A stretch of DNA of 64,000 nt, taken from the NCBI RefSeq assembly GCF_001640805.2, contig NC_066838.1:23521643-23585642 (forward strand), given 5' to 3'. The notes beneath the pieces are model-generated. The model did no database searches. It was given only the letters and a program-made list of their open reading frames with translations, and was not told the DNA's origin. Of the stretch, positions 33,879-64,000 are shown piece after piece. This DNA comes from Lates calcarifer (taxonomy: Eukaryota; Chordata; Actinopteri; Centropomidae). Positions within the stretch are counted from its first letter, which is position 1, and each line of letters starts with the position of its first letter. The position numbers and the translations under genes were made by a program.

Positions 33879-36800
33879 TCAGTCTGTGTATGTCTGCGTT
33901 TGTGATTCCTGTCTGGAGAGGATATCTGCTTTCCCGTTCTCCTGTACCACATAGTTTCCATTGTCAGTGATAATAACTCCCGCGGACAACTCTGTGCTTA
34001 GCTCGTCCTCGTTCTCCTCCGGCGTCCGTGAAGCACCCTCCTCTTGTGTGGACGGCTGTTCAGGAATTGTGAGCTCTTTTTCAGTTTCTTCCTGGGTCAC
34101 CATTAGTGTGTTGGCTTCTCCCGGTAGCTCCTGTTTGTCCGCACGACATGCCTCCACACAGCCCTGCAGAGAGCAAAAACTGTTTTAAAATGTAGGAATA
34201 TGGAGTATTACAGTTTCAGATGAGAAAGTTACAACAGTTAAACAGTATGGCATACCCAATAGATCCTGAGTTAAATGTTATTTAAAGAAATAGTTTGGTA
34301 TTTTTGGGAAGATCGATACCACTCCCATGTCTGTAAGCCAAATGTGAGGTTAGAGCCAGGTTTTGATTAGCATAGCTTAGCATAAAGACTGTAAACAGCT
34401 GGACTGAAAGGTAACCCATCTCATTGTTTTACAGTTTAGTATTTGTATGGAATAAATAAGGGAGTGAAAACATGTAGCTGGTAGGTAAATTTCGTTACAT
34501 TTCAGCCTCTGTTTCCAGTCTTTCTGCTAAATTAAGCTAATCACCCACTGACTGTAGCTTCATATTTAGCATATAAAGGTTTTTTTGCAAGAAGACAGAC
34601 TTCGATCTACTATCCCTCAAAGCATGCAAAGCAAAAAGACACTAAAGTGGCAAAGTAATATGATTTCCAACATGATCATTCCCAGTAAATTGTCTTTTTA
34701 GTCTGAATGTTAACATTAGTACTTGGTTACTTAAGAATGTGTTATGCATGAGTCAACAAAGCAACAAAGAAAATCACATTTACCTTTACCTTTCTCCTTG
34801 CATCTCCTGGTTTACCCAACACAAAAGGAAGAAGAGACAAGACAACATGAGTACGTTAAGTGAATTACTGAAACTGTAACTCATTAAATATGTTAGAAAT
34901 GATAACATTTACAGCTCAGCGTACCTTTGCACAGATAGACTACGAATGCAACTGTAATTGTTAAAGCAATTAAAAGACAAACGACGATCAGAGCCAAGTG
35001 CTGCCGTAACTGTATTTCTGCAAGAAAAGACAAAGACAGTGAATAATTAAAACATATTTGATCCTCCCAGTAACTAACACACATTCACAGTTTATTATCT
35101 CCAATAATAAATGATCATTAGATCATTTGAGAGGAATATGGGAATTTATTTAGACAAATACAGAACTCTCAGAAAATGCCCTGTACGACAGGAATCAGAC
35201 GCCTCAAAACTTTCATATGTGCCACATATTTGCATTTCAGCAGAGGAAGCACGAAATAAAAGGGAAGAGGAAGATGATCTTAAGTCCATACTTTACTTTT
35301 TGGTTCAATTCTTTAGCCATCATATCAAGCACACTATACACACATAGATGTAGTATAAATAGTGTGTAGGTGAAAGCTGTTAATCCCACAGACAAAACCA
35401 CAGACCAACATAGATTTATGAGATGTATTGTCTCAGTTTCATTTTTAGGAAGACGCCACCTCTAACCACACAGCTGCACTGCATTAGAGATTCAAGTGAG
35501 AAACTTTTATGATTCATCTTCCTACACAGAACTTACCACAGACGGTGTCAGATGTGTCTGTCCCTTTGACTTTAACGGTATATCCATCTGCACATCTGAA
35601 AGAGAAAACGTCTCAGTCTTAACAGGACAGTTTTTGGTTTCAAAGCACTTTAGTGTTAAATTAGTATAAATGTAACACATAATTTTGGTTCCCATAGTTG
35701 AATCATTTAGTGACCCCTCATGGCCTGTATTGAAACATTTCTCGTCTCATTTGTTTAAATGTCCAATGACAATTTTGCAGCTGCGTTGCATTACATGAAA
35801 AGCTAAAAAAAGACAGCTGCTAAACTGCTGTCAGAACTTTCTCAGAAACAGCAATAAATGTAAATGTATTTCATCCCATCCATGACAGAGACCTGAGCAT
35901 GCTTTCAAACAACATGTGGCACCCACAACTTTTCGACATCAGGACTGAGGGGTCCTTTTCAAGCACACTGACACCTTACGTGAACCAGTGCCACTCCAAA
36001 AACACAAACAAATCTCAATACTATGGCCCCTTTTCACCATATTATGCTCTTGTACTGACACGTTTTGGCAAACAAGCCTTGTTGACCACACCATGAGACT
36101 GATACCAGACATTTATACACTTGTATACACTGATGTGCTAATTAAGGAAATGAGAATTGTATCAATCTACTCATCTAACTCATGAGAGCTTAAACAAGCA
36201 TATTTCTACAAACTATTTCCTTTGACAAAGACCAATCACACGACAAAAGCGAAACAGGAAAACTGAGGCCATAGTAATGTAATATTGTCCTTTTGTGGTG
36301 TGTTTTCACAGTGCTGCCACCTCAGTTCATATGAAAATACTTAGGAGTTCCTTTACTCACTCTGTTAATTTCTGACAGGTGCTGTTCTCTGAATTTGAAA
36401 ACCAGCCATTGGGACATTTCCAACACACTCTGTCGTCTGTGTGATTGCCTGAAAACAAAGTGTGAGACCCAAAAAATGATTCATCACCTTGCAAAAACAA
36501 ATCTGACCACTCCTTATGTTCAGTGTAAAATGATGCTTTGCGGCATCAAGAAGATGTGTCGTACCTTCGAAACGAACACCCTCTCCTGGTTTACAGGTTG
36601 TGTGTGCCACACAGATTATACAAGTCTGACTGGAGCAGTGGAATCCGTTCTCACACTTGCAGGTGGTTCGTTCCTTCTTGCTCTGATGGACAGGCTTCTC
36701 AAAGCCGCTATCTGAAGGAAGAAGGGACAGAAGTTGTATGTTATGCTACACTCAACGACAGTCTATCAATATATGTAGCAGAACAGTTGTTGTGTAACTT

Positions 36801-38760
36801 GTTCTTACTTTTGTCGCAGTACGGCTGAAGCTGACACTTGGATTCAAATGTGTATTTATCCTGATATTCGTTCTCCTTACACTCTTGGCACTGAGGTTCC
36901 TGACAAGAGCCGATGTTCGACATGCTGGTACCTGGAAAACACAGAGACGCCTCATGTTAAAGCATGTGTATTATTTACATCAGGTGTATGTAGCAGAGGG
37001 GAACATGTGACTTAAAGGACAAGTTTAACACTGTGGGGAATTCACTTTCTTCCTGAGATGTTTCTCCTGTTGGATGAAAAGCTGATACCACTCTCATTTT
37101 ACACAGATACCGACGTTAAGAAGACCCTTGATTTCGCTGCCTTTGCTTGTTTGCATAAAGCACACAAAGCGTGTGTGATTTTTATACAGCATGCCGACAT
37201 TGTGGAATCAGAGGCATGAGGTGTAACACGGCAGAGACAGCTGGTGTTTGTCCCACTGTGCCGACTGTCCCTTTTATACAGACGTCGAGTCCGCTCTGCT
37301 GCCAGCTTAAACGTAGAACAACAACGACCCTCCCATTCCACCTTTGTACCTTTTATACAGAACAGCCCAGCACTCCCATCTTGAACAGGCTGTTTAAAAG
37401 GGGATATAGTGTAAACTCATTGAATTGTTAAGAGTTATGAAACTGCTGCCATCATAACCTCCCAATCAGAAGTCCAAAACCCAAACATATTCAGTTCTTA
37501 ATCAGTGAAAATGAGCAAATCCTCTCATTTGAGAAACTGTAGCCAGAGAGTGTTTGCATGAAAAATGTCTTTATATTGTACTGTACTGTTTTCTGTTGAA
37601 TAACTAATTAATCAAGTAACTGATACAGCTCTGCCCGGCTGTAGCTTCATGCTGTATTTACCAGACAGATTTGAGAGTGGTATCAGTCTTCTCAGTGTGC
37701 TCCTTTAAAGTGATTTAGGATGGACAAAGTGAAAGAGAATCCAGTGAAGGAAAAGAGGCAAATTGAAAGCAAAAGTAGCTGTTTCTAGCACCAGTATTGA
37801 TGCTGTTTGAGAACCTTGAAATGTGCTGCTTTTTGCTGTTTTTCTCCTCCATAAACTGTGCATTTGTTTACTTTAAGCACACAGCTGCCGGAGGGAATTC
37901 ACTACATTTACACAAAGATATCAGTGACTACCAGTTGTTCACATTTAGTCTTTTATGGAGCCAATTTTCACCAGCTTTCATAGCAAGTGAACAACCAACA
38001 TATCAGGAGTAATGTGTTCATAAATACTTTCATCATGATGCAGCAGAGGAAATAACTTCACCAACCTGGAGGACACATTTTGCAGCATTCGCCATTCTTC
38101 GCATACTGAGTTAGTGGGTCACAGTTGAGCTCAGCGGAGGCTGTCGCCTGCAAAACAACAAGTGTGAAACTACTGTAACTAACAATTGGTTGTGGGCTTT
38201 GTAGTGAGATGGTGGAGTTTCAGTGCGACCATGACAGTTGGGTTCACTTCCTCAGGCCTGGCTGAGAGAGGGGAGTGGCGGAAAGTACCCAGCATTTGGC
38301 AAACGGTTCAGTCTGAAACTCATTACCAGCAGATGCACGTCGTTTCTTTCATTTCTTTGACACTTCCTTGTTAATAAAGTTATTATTTTTGCGTGTTAGG
38401 ATTCAGACAAATTCACGCGCTTTCACTACAAACCCTAATCTAACGCGGATGGACGGTAAATGAAAGTGAAAGTGACTCAGGGTGTAACCGCGCAATAATA
38501 TGCGCAGTTTCTAACACCGAATAAAACTACACATCTGAGTAAAAGACGAACAGAATAAACGTGAAGCCTTGATGATACAAATACACAAACAGATACCAGA
38601 ACAGCATTAATAACACTGTATACACTGAGCTACGTACAGTTACCACAGGTCAAAATCAATCATTTCTACGACGCAGTACAGTAATAAGCTTCCTCACCGT
38701 TAACACGAACATCATCAGCAGTAGACGCATTGTAGTGGCTCCTGTTATAAGACCCCACAT
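33879..38760 (-). CDS. cd40: TNF receptor superfamily member, CD40-like, 318 aa
   Basis: Exons in transcript order: 38698-38760, 38066-38147, 36809-36931, 36565-36711, 36361-36448, 35537-35595, 34925-35017, 34790-34806, 33879-34163 (957 nt, all phases agree). Residues 1-21 begin a signal peptide (MRLLLMMFVLT). Cysteine-rich domains run from about 30 to 187. CRD1 has NGECCKMCPPG. CRD2-3 have KCQLQPYCDK and CKCENGFHCSSQTC, which resemble CD40's HCHQHKYCD and CTCEEGWHCTSEAC. The membrane helix spans about 195-217 (HLALIVVCLLIALTITVAFV). The tail has no death domain but has TRAF-type motifs VTQEE (246-250), STQEE (262-266) and VVQEN (296-300). In other vertebrates CD40 is on B cells and other antigen-presenting cells and signals through TRAFs to NF-kB. 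Two ATGs are possible; the internal one (residue 11) also gives a signal peptide. Another TNFRSF member remains possible. Confidence 0.7.
34270..34620. repeat. Dispersed fish repeat family B copy
   Basis: The order is AGTTTGGTATTTTTGGGAAG, then ATCGATACCACTCCCATGTC, then TAGCATAAAGACTGTAAACAG. A second partial block follows (34500-34570, TTTCTGCTAAATTAAGC). It lies in an intron of cd40. Confidence 0.65.
34790..34806 (-). CDS. cd40: 17-nt microexon of cd40 cytoplasmic tail
   Basis: On the minus strand the exon GAGATGCAAGGAGAAAG sits between an acceptor ..AAACCAG and a donor GTAAAG. It encodes GDARRK just inside the membrane. Its length is not a multiple of 3, so skipping it would shift the frame in the last exon and remove the TRAF motifs. 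Confidence 0.65.
37010..37115. repeat. Family B fragment in cd40 intron
   Basis: TTAAAGGACAAGTTTAACAC is followed by GATGTTTCTCCTGTTGGATG and AAAAGCTGATACCACTCTCA. An inverted piece occurs at 37670-37710 (GAGAGTGGTATCAGTCTTCT). Confidence 0.5.
38462..38479. promoter_or_regulatory. Composite IRF / AP-1 element in cd40 intron 1
   Basis: GAAAGTGAAAGTGACTCA joins an ISRE/IRF-type repeat (GAAAGTGAAA) to a perfect AP-1 site (TGACTCA, 38473-38479). It lies about 220 bp inside intron 1 of cd40. Elements of this layout recruit IRF4/8 with BATF-JUN in lymphoid cells, which would suit a B-cell gene. Binding is not shown here. Confidence 0.55.
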
Positions 38761-39149
38761 GTTGTTGTTGCTCTCTGGATCCACACAGCCGCACTTTCTT
38801 ACTTTCTTTCTTCCTTCCTCTCTTTCTTCTTTGCAGCAGCTGCTCGCTCCACGTCTTAAACATAGAGGGCGGAGCTGAGCGCGGGGTATTTCCCACGTGA
38901 TTTTTTTTTTCACCTGACCATTTCCTGTAAATTCCTCCATAAAATACCCTGATAGGGCAAATTACAGTATCCTCACCTGACACCAGTGACCACAGAACAG
39001 CGAGTTAGACCAAAAGGGGCAGCGCACTTCTGAAGGGGATTAAATTCAGTGACCATCAGTGGCACGATCACTGTGTACAAATACTGCATTAAGACTACAT
39101 GACCTGCATTAGTTGTTTTTCTTAGGTAAAAGACATATTATCTGCAAAA

Positions 39150-39490
39150 TGCACTTAAAATATTAAGAGTAAAATTACATCTTGTGCAGAAGAATGCTCC
39201 ATTTCAGTGTTACAATACGATAAATGATATTACTGAATTATTATTACTGATGTAGCAGTGTGTAAGCATGTACTTCAAAGTACTGATGACTGTCTCGGCC
39301 ACTGTAATCTATCCCGCTGTATTTAATAAAGCCACTGTATATGTAAAATCTCAATATGCAAGCTGCAAATGTAATGCAGTAAAAAGTACAATATCTCCAT
39401 TTGAAGGCTGTAAAGTAGAAGTATACAAATATTCAAGTATAAGTACACCATTGACTGTATTGTATTTTAAAAGGGTAATTTACTTTTATT
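39150..39490. repeat. Dispersed fish repeat family A, copy 4
   Basis: AATGCAGTAAAAAGTACAAT and GGCTGTAAAGTAGAAGTATA are followed by AAGTATAAGTACACCATTGA. The GATGTAGCAGTGTGTAAGCA block upstream matches 4945-4980. Confidence 0.7.
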
Positions 39491-39499
39491 AGACCACTG

Positions 39500-41000
39500 T
39501 TACAGCTATTTGAGTTCTCAGTTGACTTAAACAACATGTGGATTTTACATTTTGTGATAAAAATAATTAAATATGACAGCATTATTCACAAACTGTATCA
39601 GTTCTTAGGAATCTCACAAAACGAGAGTTATTGTTTTCATTACTCTCGAACCACACCTCCTTTGATTCTGTGGTAGAGACGAAAATCCCACCAGATTATT
39701 AAAGGGATTCCCCTGCAGAGGAGTTTCCCACACGGTCACTGCTGGTGAAGATCCTCCTCTGTCGCCTTATAAGTTTACAGTGAGGAGACACGCATGTCAC
39801 TCTGTAAACGTACTGACCATTTAACCGCATGGTTCTCCAGGTTTACATTCTTTGCTGAAAAAAATCAAATTCTCTTGCGCGTATATTCGTGCAGTTAAGG
39901 CACAGGTACCGAGTGTAGCCAAAAACTACAAGCGCTTTATTTCTCGTAATTGTTTTGGAAATCCCAGTGGATTTCATCTAATGTCCTTTTCTGAGACCAT
40001 GTGAGAAATAAAGTCATTTTTATGATAAAATACTGCTTCAGTAGAGATCATATATAACGTCTGGTTGGTGATCTGTCATTCCTGACTCTTCAAACTTAAA
40101 AGAAATAAAATTCTTCTCCCATTGAAAACGCGTGATCTCTTGGACTGTCACAGGTCTACATTATACAGTTATAACTGTATAATAAACTGTCCTAACTCTG
40201 TTCAACTCTATTCTTTAAAACTGCATGGTTGACCAGGATTGGAGAGGAAGAACTCGGTTTGGCAAAGGTCATGAATAATAAATATAAATGTAAAGTCCAT
40301 TGTATTCTTACTTATGTGCTTCTCTGTTCCTATAAAACACAAACTTATCTTATTTCCTTTGGTGATTTATGAGAATTCAACACTGGGTTAAAATCTATGG
40401 ACTTCTTATAAAAAAAGTTCTGAACAGTTTTGCTGAAATTCTGCTGAATTCCTCCTCATTAATAAAGTGTGAAACTATGCTGCAGTCACTGATAATCCAC
40501 CTTTAAAAGGTGAAGTCCCTCAGTGGGACAGTGTTAGATGTGATGACATTTTCAGTTGCCATTTAAATAAGTTGATGGTGGACATCAAACCACATGCACT
40601 TATCTGCTGTCACTGATAACCAGCTCTAGTTCCCTATCCATTTTCTCACAAGTGAAACACAATCCAAACTCTACATGTGAACTAATGAAGCGGCATGAAA
40701 ATCAATGTTCTGTGGCCTGTGTTTTACATAAAGACTCATCATGACTTAATTTCCTGTACTTTGCCTCCGCCTTATTTTCTGTATCTCAGGTTCTTGCTGC
40801 TTCTTTTTTGTTTTAGGTTTATTTTGTGAGTTTATCTTATCAGAGTAACAGGACTGAAGGAGACAGACTAGACATATTATTGGTATTATCAGTGCGGTCC
40901 TGTACAGAAGTCATGTTGGCTGTAACCTCCAACATGATCAGACAGTCCAATCAACACAAGAACTGAACATCATTTCTGTTGCAGGACTGTTGCATTAGAC
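39500..41000. other. Intergenic region between cd40 and formin
   Basis: AT-rich DNA without a supported exon. Confidence 0.4.
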
Positions 41001-41002
41001 GG

Positions 41003-42110
41003 TTTTAGCTCAGTGTAATAAACTGGTAACTGAGTGTATTATACTGTACTCATGCAGGAATAAACACAGTCCCTCCCTTCTCTCCTGTCAAGAGTTGTGA
41101 TGATGGAGTCAGCTGCAGGTTCTCCATTCTCTACAACTCTGTTGTGATAATTGTAATTTATGTTTTTCTTTGTGACCAGTTGTCTCTGTTGCTCTTACTG
41201 GGACTTCTGGGCCTTTCATTCTGGTGCTCCCTTTTTTTCTTTCTTTCTTTCTTTTTTTTAAAAATAGATGATGAAGCCTGTGAATCAGATCATTTATGGG
41301 AACATATACAGGAAAGGGAGGAGGGGGTGGGGTTGGCGGAGATGCAGCAGACCACAGAGCCTTTGTGAGGGCGTTGTTACCACGCCCCCTAGTGGACCCC
41401 CACTGTACATGGTTTCATTATTTCCCCAGTCGCTCAGAAAACCAACCACTCTAAAGCTGAAACAATAAATAATTTGCAATAATTTGATTACTGATTGACT
41501 GTTTAGTTAATTGTTTAATCAAAAAAATCACTGGTTACAGTGATTATTTGCTAGTTTTCTATAAGAGTAAATTCTTCTAAGTAGATTTTTGACTGACTAA
41601 AGACTAAAAAGGCAATTTAAATATGTGAACTTGAGCTTCAGGAACTATTAATGATCATTTTTCATTATATTTCTGACATTTTACACATTAAACAATCACT
41701 CAGTTATTGAAGAAAAGAATTATCAGCTGTACTGTTAATGAAAATACATGTTACAGTTACAGTTCTCCATTGATTAATTAAAACAATGTTGCCTCAGGTT
41801 TTTGTGTGTTAATTACTTGACACACAGAGAAAAAGTATAAAACAGTTTGATAAAAGACTTTACAACAAATGAGCTGAATATAAAGTAAAACAAGTCTTAT
41901 GACTAGGACTTGATACAGAGTTCCTCAGCAAGACCAGAACCACAGGAGAGAGGACGGAGGACACGTCATATTCTACAGGTGGTAGGATCAACTAATACAG
42001 AGTGAAATTGGGACTTTTTTTTCCCCCTGGGGGTCTGAGGCCTGGTTGAATACAGATGTGTTAACCACCTGCTATTATAAGACACCTACACAACAGATGT
42101 GTAAGTGAAG
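41003..42110 (+). pseudogene. Decayed partial duplicate of formin exons 4 and 5
   Basis: 41003-41140 matches the 3' half of the formin's exon 4 and its 5' flank (TCAAGAGTTGTGATGATGG shared with 45549). About 70 bp of exon 4 is missing. 41257-41390 matches exon 5 (GTGAATCAGATCATTTATGG shared with 45772), with a small insertion that shifts the frame after NQIIYGNIY. A block of about 650 bp is inserted from about 41410, after which 42070-42110 again matches the intron after exon 5 (CTACACAACAGATGTG). Deletion, frameshift and insertion make it a pseudogene. It lies upstream of the parent gene in the same orientation, so it arose by local duplication. Confidence 0.85.
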
Positions 42111-42703
42111 GGAAATTATTTGTAGAGTTAGAAATGAATACTATGATTTAACTTTAACTCTTTTTATAACCAGGACTGTGGTCTGCTTTCATACTGTATA
42201 TGAATTCTATTTTCCCAAGCAGTTACATCCTGGTAAATGAGTTTCATAAACAAACATAAGCATAGTTAAGTGCTGTGAGAGTGCTGCATGTGTTGCATTG
42301 CAGGGATCTTTTTGAGATAAAATAATCAGCCTAAAAATGCACAGGCTTCCTAGCCTATAAGGCACAGATAAAGCACATTGTCCTGCAAGCATAGACCTGT
42401 ACACTGAGTGGAAATGTTTGCTGTTTTTGCGCACTGCCGTGTTTCCGTGGGTGTGGCTGAAAAGCTTCTGCTTAACCTGGAAGAAGTGTAACCTGAGCTG
42501 AGAGAGGGCGGTGGTAGAAAGTAACACAAATCACAGCAAATCTCCTTCTCTGTGGCCAGAGGAGTAGAACTCTGTCTGAGGTTTCGTGTGACGGAAAAAC
42601 AAAACAATCCTCACTGGATGGTTTGCATCTGTGCTGCAACAGAGGAAGAGATTCATTGACTGAGCACTTACATGGATTTTTGGGTGATATCTGAAAAGTT
42701 ATC

Positions 42704-62508
<19,805 letters not shown>

Positions 62509-64000
62509 GTACGACTCCCACCACTGTTGCCTGACCTTTGATTGAGTTGCAGCACTAGGCTAATAAGACTACTCATTGATATACACTGCAGGGCTTCTGT
62601 GCATCTTCTTTCAATTTTCTGTCTCATCCTTCCTGTTCTGGTCACTCAAGTTCACTCAGGTCTTTGACACAATCATTCTGACAGTTGTGTGATAGGATCA
62701 CTGCCTGGCTTCACAGGAGAAATCAAACTTTGCCCGAAGTGTGGCCACAAGTGGCTGAATCTCTTAGAAGTGAACATTAACTGCAGTCAGTCAGTGGTTG
62801 TGGAGCTTATCATTGAGCCAAAGAGTCTGTTTTCTAGTATATTTAAATGTGTGGCCTGACATTTTGGGAAATACATTTTACTTTTTTAAAGAGTTAGAGG
62901 AGAAGATCGATGCTACTTTCATTTTTATCCAGTAAATATACAGCTACAGCCGACCTAGCATAAAGACTGGAAATGGGGAGAAACAGCTAGCCTGAATTCA
63001 CACCTTAAAGATCAACACATGGGATCTGTTTTTGCTCATAATTTAAAAACTTTTACATCAGTTTGAACATCAGTTTTTAAAGAAATGGCCGAGCACATTG
63101 TCCCCGTAAAACCACAACATCTCAGTGTTTGTTTGTAGCAAACAAATATGATATAATATGTTGATCAGTGAGCTTCAGAGTTGCTGGTTGGTGGATTTCG
63201 TTATCTTTAAACAGGGTCAGGGAAGCTGTTTTCCCCTGTTCCCCTTGTACTCTCTGATGGTCACTGTCCAAACAAACAATAGTGGCTACCAGTTTAAAAG
63301 GGGAAACAAACAGCGGTTTCCATGTCAAGGTTCTGTGTCTTGTTGACCCATCCATCCACCTTGACGACTTTATTGCACTGTTTACAATTCAACATCACCT
63401 GACCTCCAACTTTGCCCCCGTCATAATTACCACGGCCACTAGAGGGTGCCTAACAATTATACGTAAATATGGCTCGTAATAAGCTGCTTGCACAGTCTTG
63501 TTTTTAGGGAACATTCTCATATGAGCGTTGTATCAAACTCTCACCAAGAAAGCAAATAAGAATGTTCCCCAAAATTACTTATTGTCATTACTGTTGTCTG
63601 TGGTTTGTGAGAATATTTTCTTCCTTCTTCCTTTGTTTTTAGTTTGAACAACTCTTTTGAGTGCCAGTCCATCTACTGGGAAGTTTTAAGGGGCAGTGCT
63701 CTTGGCACAGAAGTGAAACATCCTCTGCTCCATTTAATGAAGCTGAGGCCTTGTGTTCCCTCAGAGGTGTTTCCAGGTCTAATTGAGAAGAGTAAACTGT
63801 TGCTGCCTGAGATAGACTCTCGTCAAATTAAAGGCTGACTGCTTCCAAGAAAAATGCATCAAGGTTATCGCAGATATTTTTAAGGTTCTTGGTTTTTTTT
63901 TTCCTTGCGAGCATCAATACTCGGTGCATGCCTTGCCCTCAGAGGCTGGCTTGAGCCTTAAATTGGTAAACAACATAACCTAGAAAAAGACTATGAGTGC
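62509..64000 (+). other. Formin intron 12 (to window edge)
   Basis: No further FH2 exon was found before the end. A family B copy lies at 62850-63010 (GACATTTTGGGAAATACATT, TAGCATAAAGACTGGAAATG). Confidence 0.55.

Noticed and set aside
35111..35347. 78-codon plus-strand frame in a cd40 intron
   Set aside because: It has no domain and no splice support, and it is antisense to cd40.
63644..63838. Frame after TTTTTAG near the right edge as the next formin exon
   Set aside because: The translation does not resemble the FH2 region expected after RLSSLTK, and no good donor follows.

Overview
The window is vertebrate nuclear DNA, almost certainly from a ray-finned (teleost, probably percomorph-like) fish. 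It has spliced genes with GT..AG introns, an irx7-type Iroquois homeobox gene, a CD40-type receptor, a PH-domain formin of a class lost from placental mammals, a Tc1-like transposon and several dispersed repeats common in fish. Most long open frames are intronic or intergenic noise. The genes below were built by hand from splice signals, phase and protein motifs.

Layout. 1-300 is a minisatellite. 533-822 is a broken YqaJ-type nuclease domain on the minus strand. 3347-4445 holds the 3' exons of an unrecognised minus-strand membrane protein, possibly a 43-residue microprotein. 5734-22388 (+) is a complete 14-exon SOWAH-family ankyrin-repeat gene of 382 aa. 22389-30460 is 3' UTR and intergenic DNA with possible regulatory islands. 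30529-31830 (+) is irx7 (2 exons, 329 aa) with a TATA box. 33879-38760 (-) is a cd40-like TNF receptor (9 exons, 318 aa). 41003-42110 is a decayed partial copy of two formin exons. 42704 to beyond the right edge (+) is a formin with tandem PH-like domains, FH1 and part of FH2 (12 exons, 690 codons seen). Its introns carry a 1 kb Tc1-like element and other repeats.

The most striking observation is in the SOWAH gene. The conserved DF-x-x-GF-TALHWAAKHG ankyrin motif can be rebuilt only by joining three consecutive microexons of 12, 3 and 3 nt (DFTS, G, F). A further 3-nt microexon (CAT, His) lies between two ankyrin repeats. All are phase 0 with good splice sites. The formin matches the pleckstrin-homology-domain-containing formin (PHCF) class, described as present in many vertebrates but absent from placental mammals.

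The genes do not form one pathway. SOWAH and irx7 are co-oriented neighbours, and the long non-coding stretch between them may carry irx7 control elements. cd40 and the formin are divergent, with their start codons 3.9 kb apart and the formin fragment between them.
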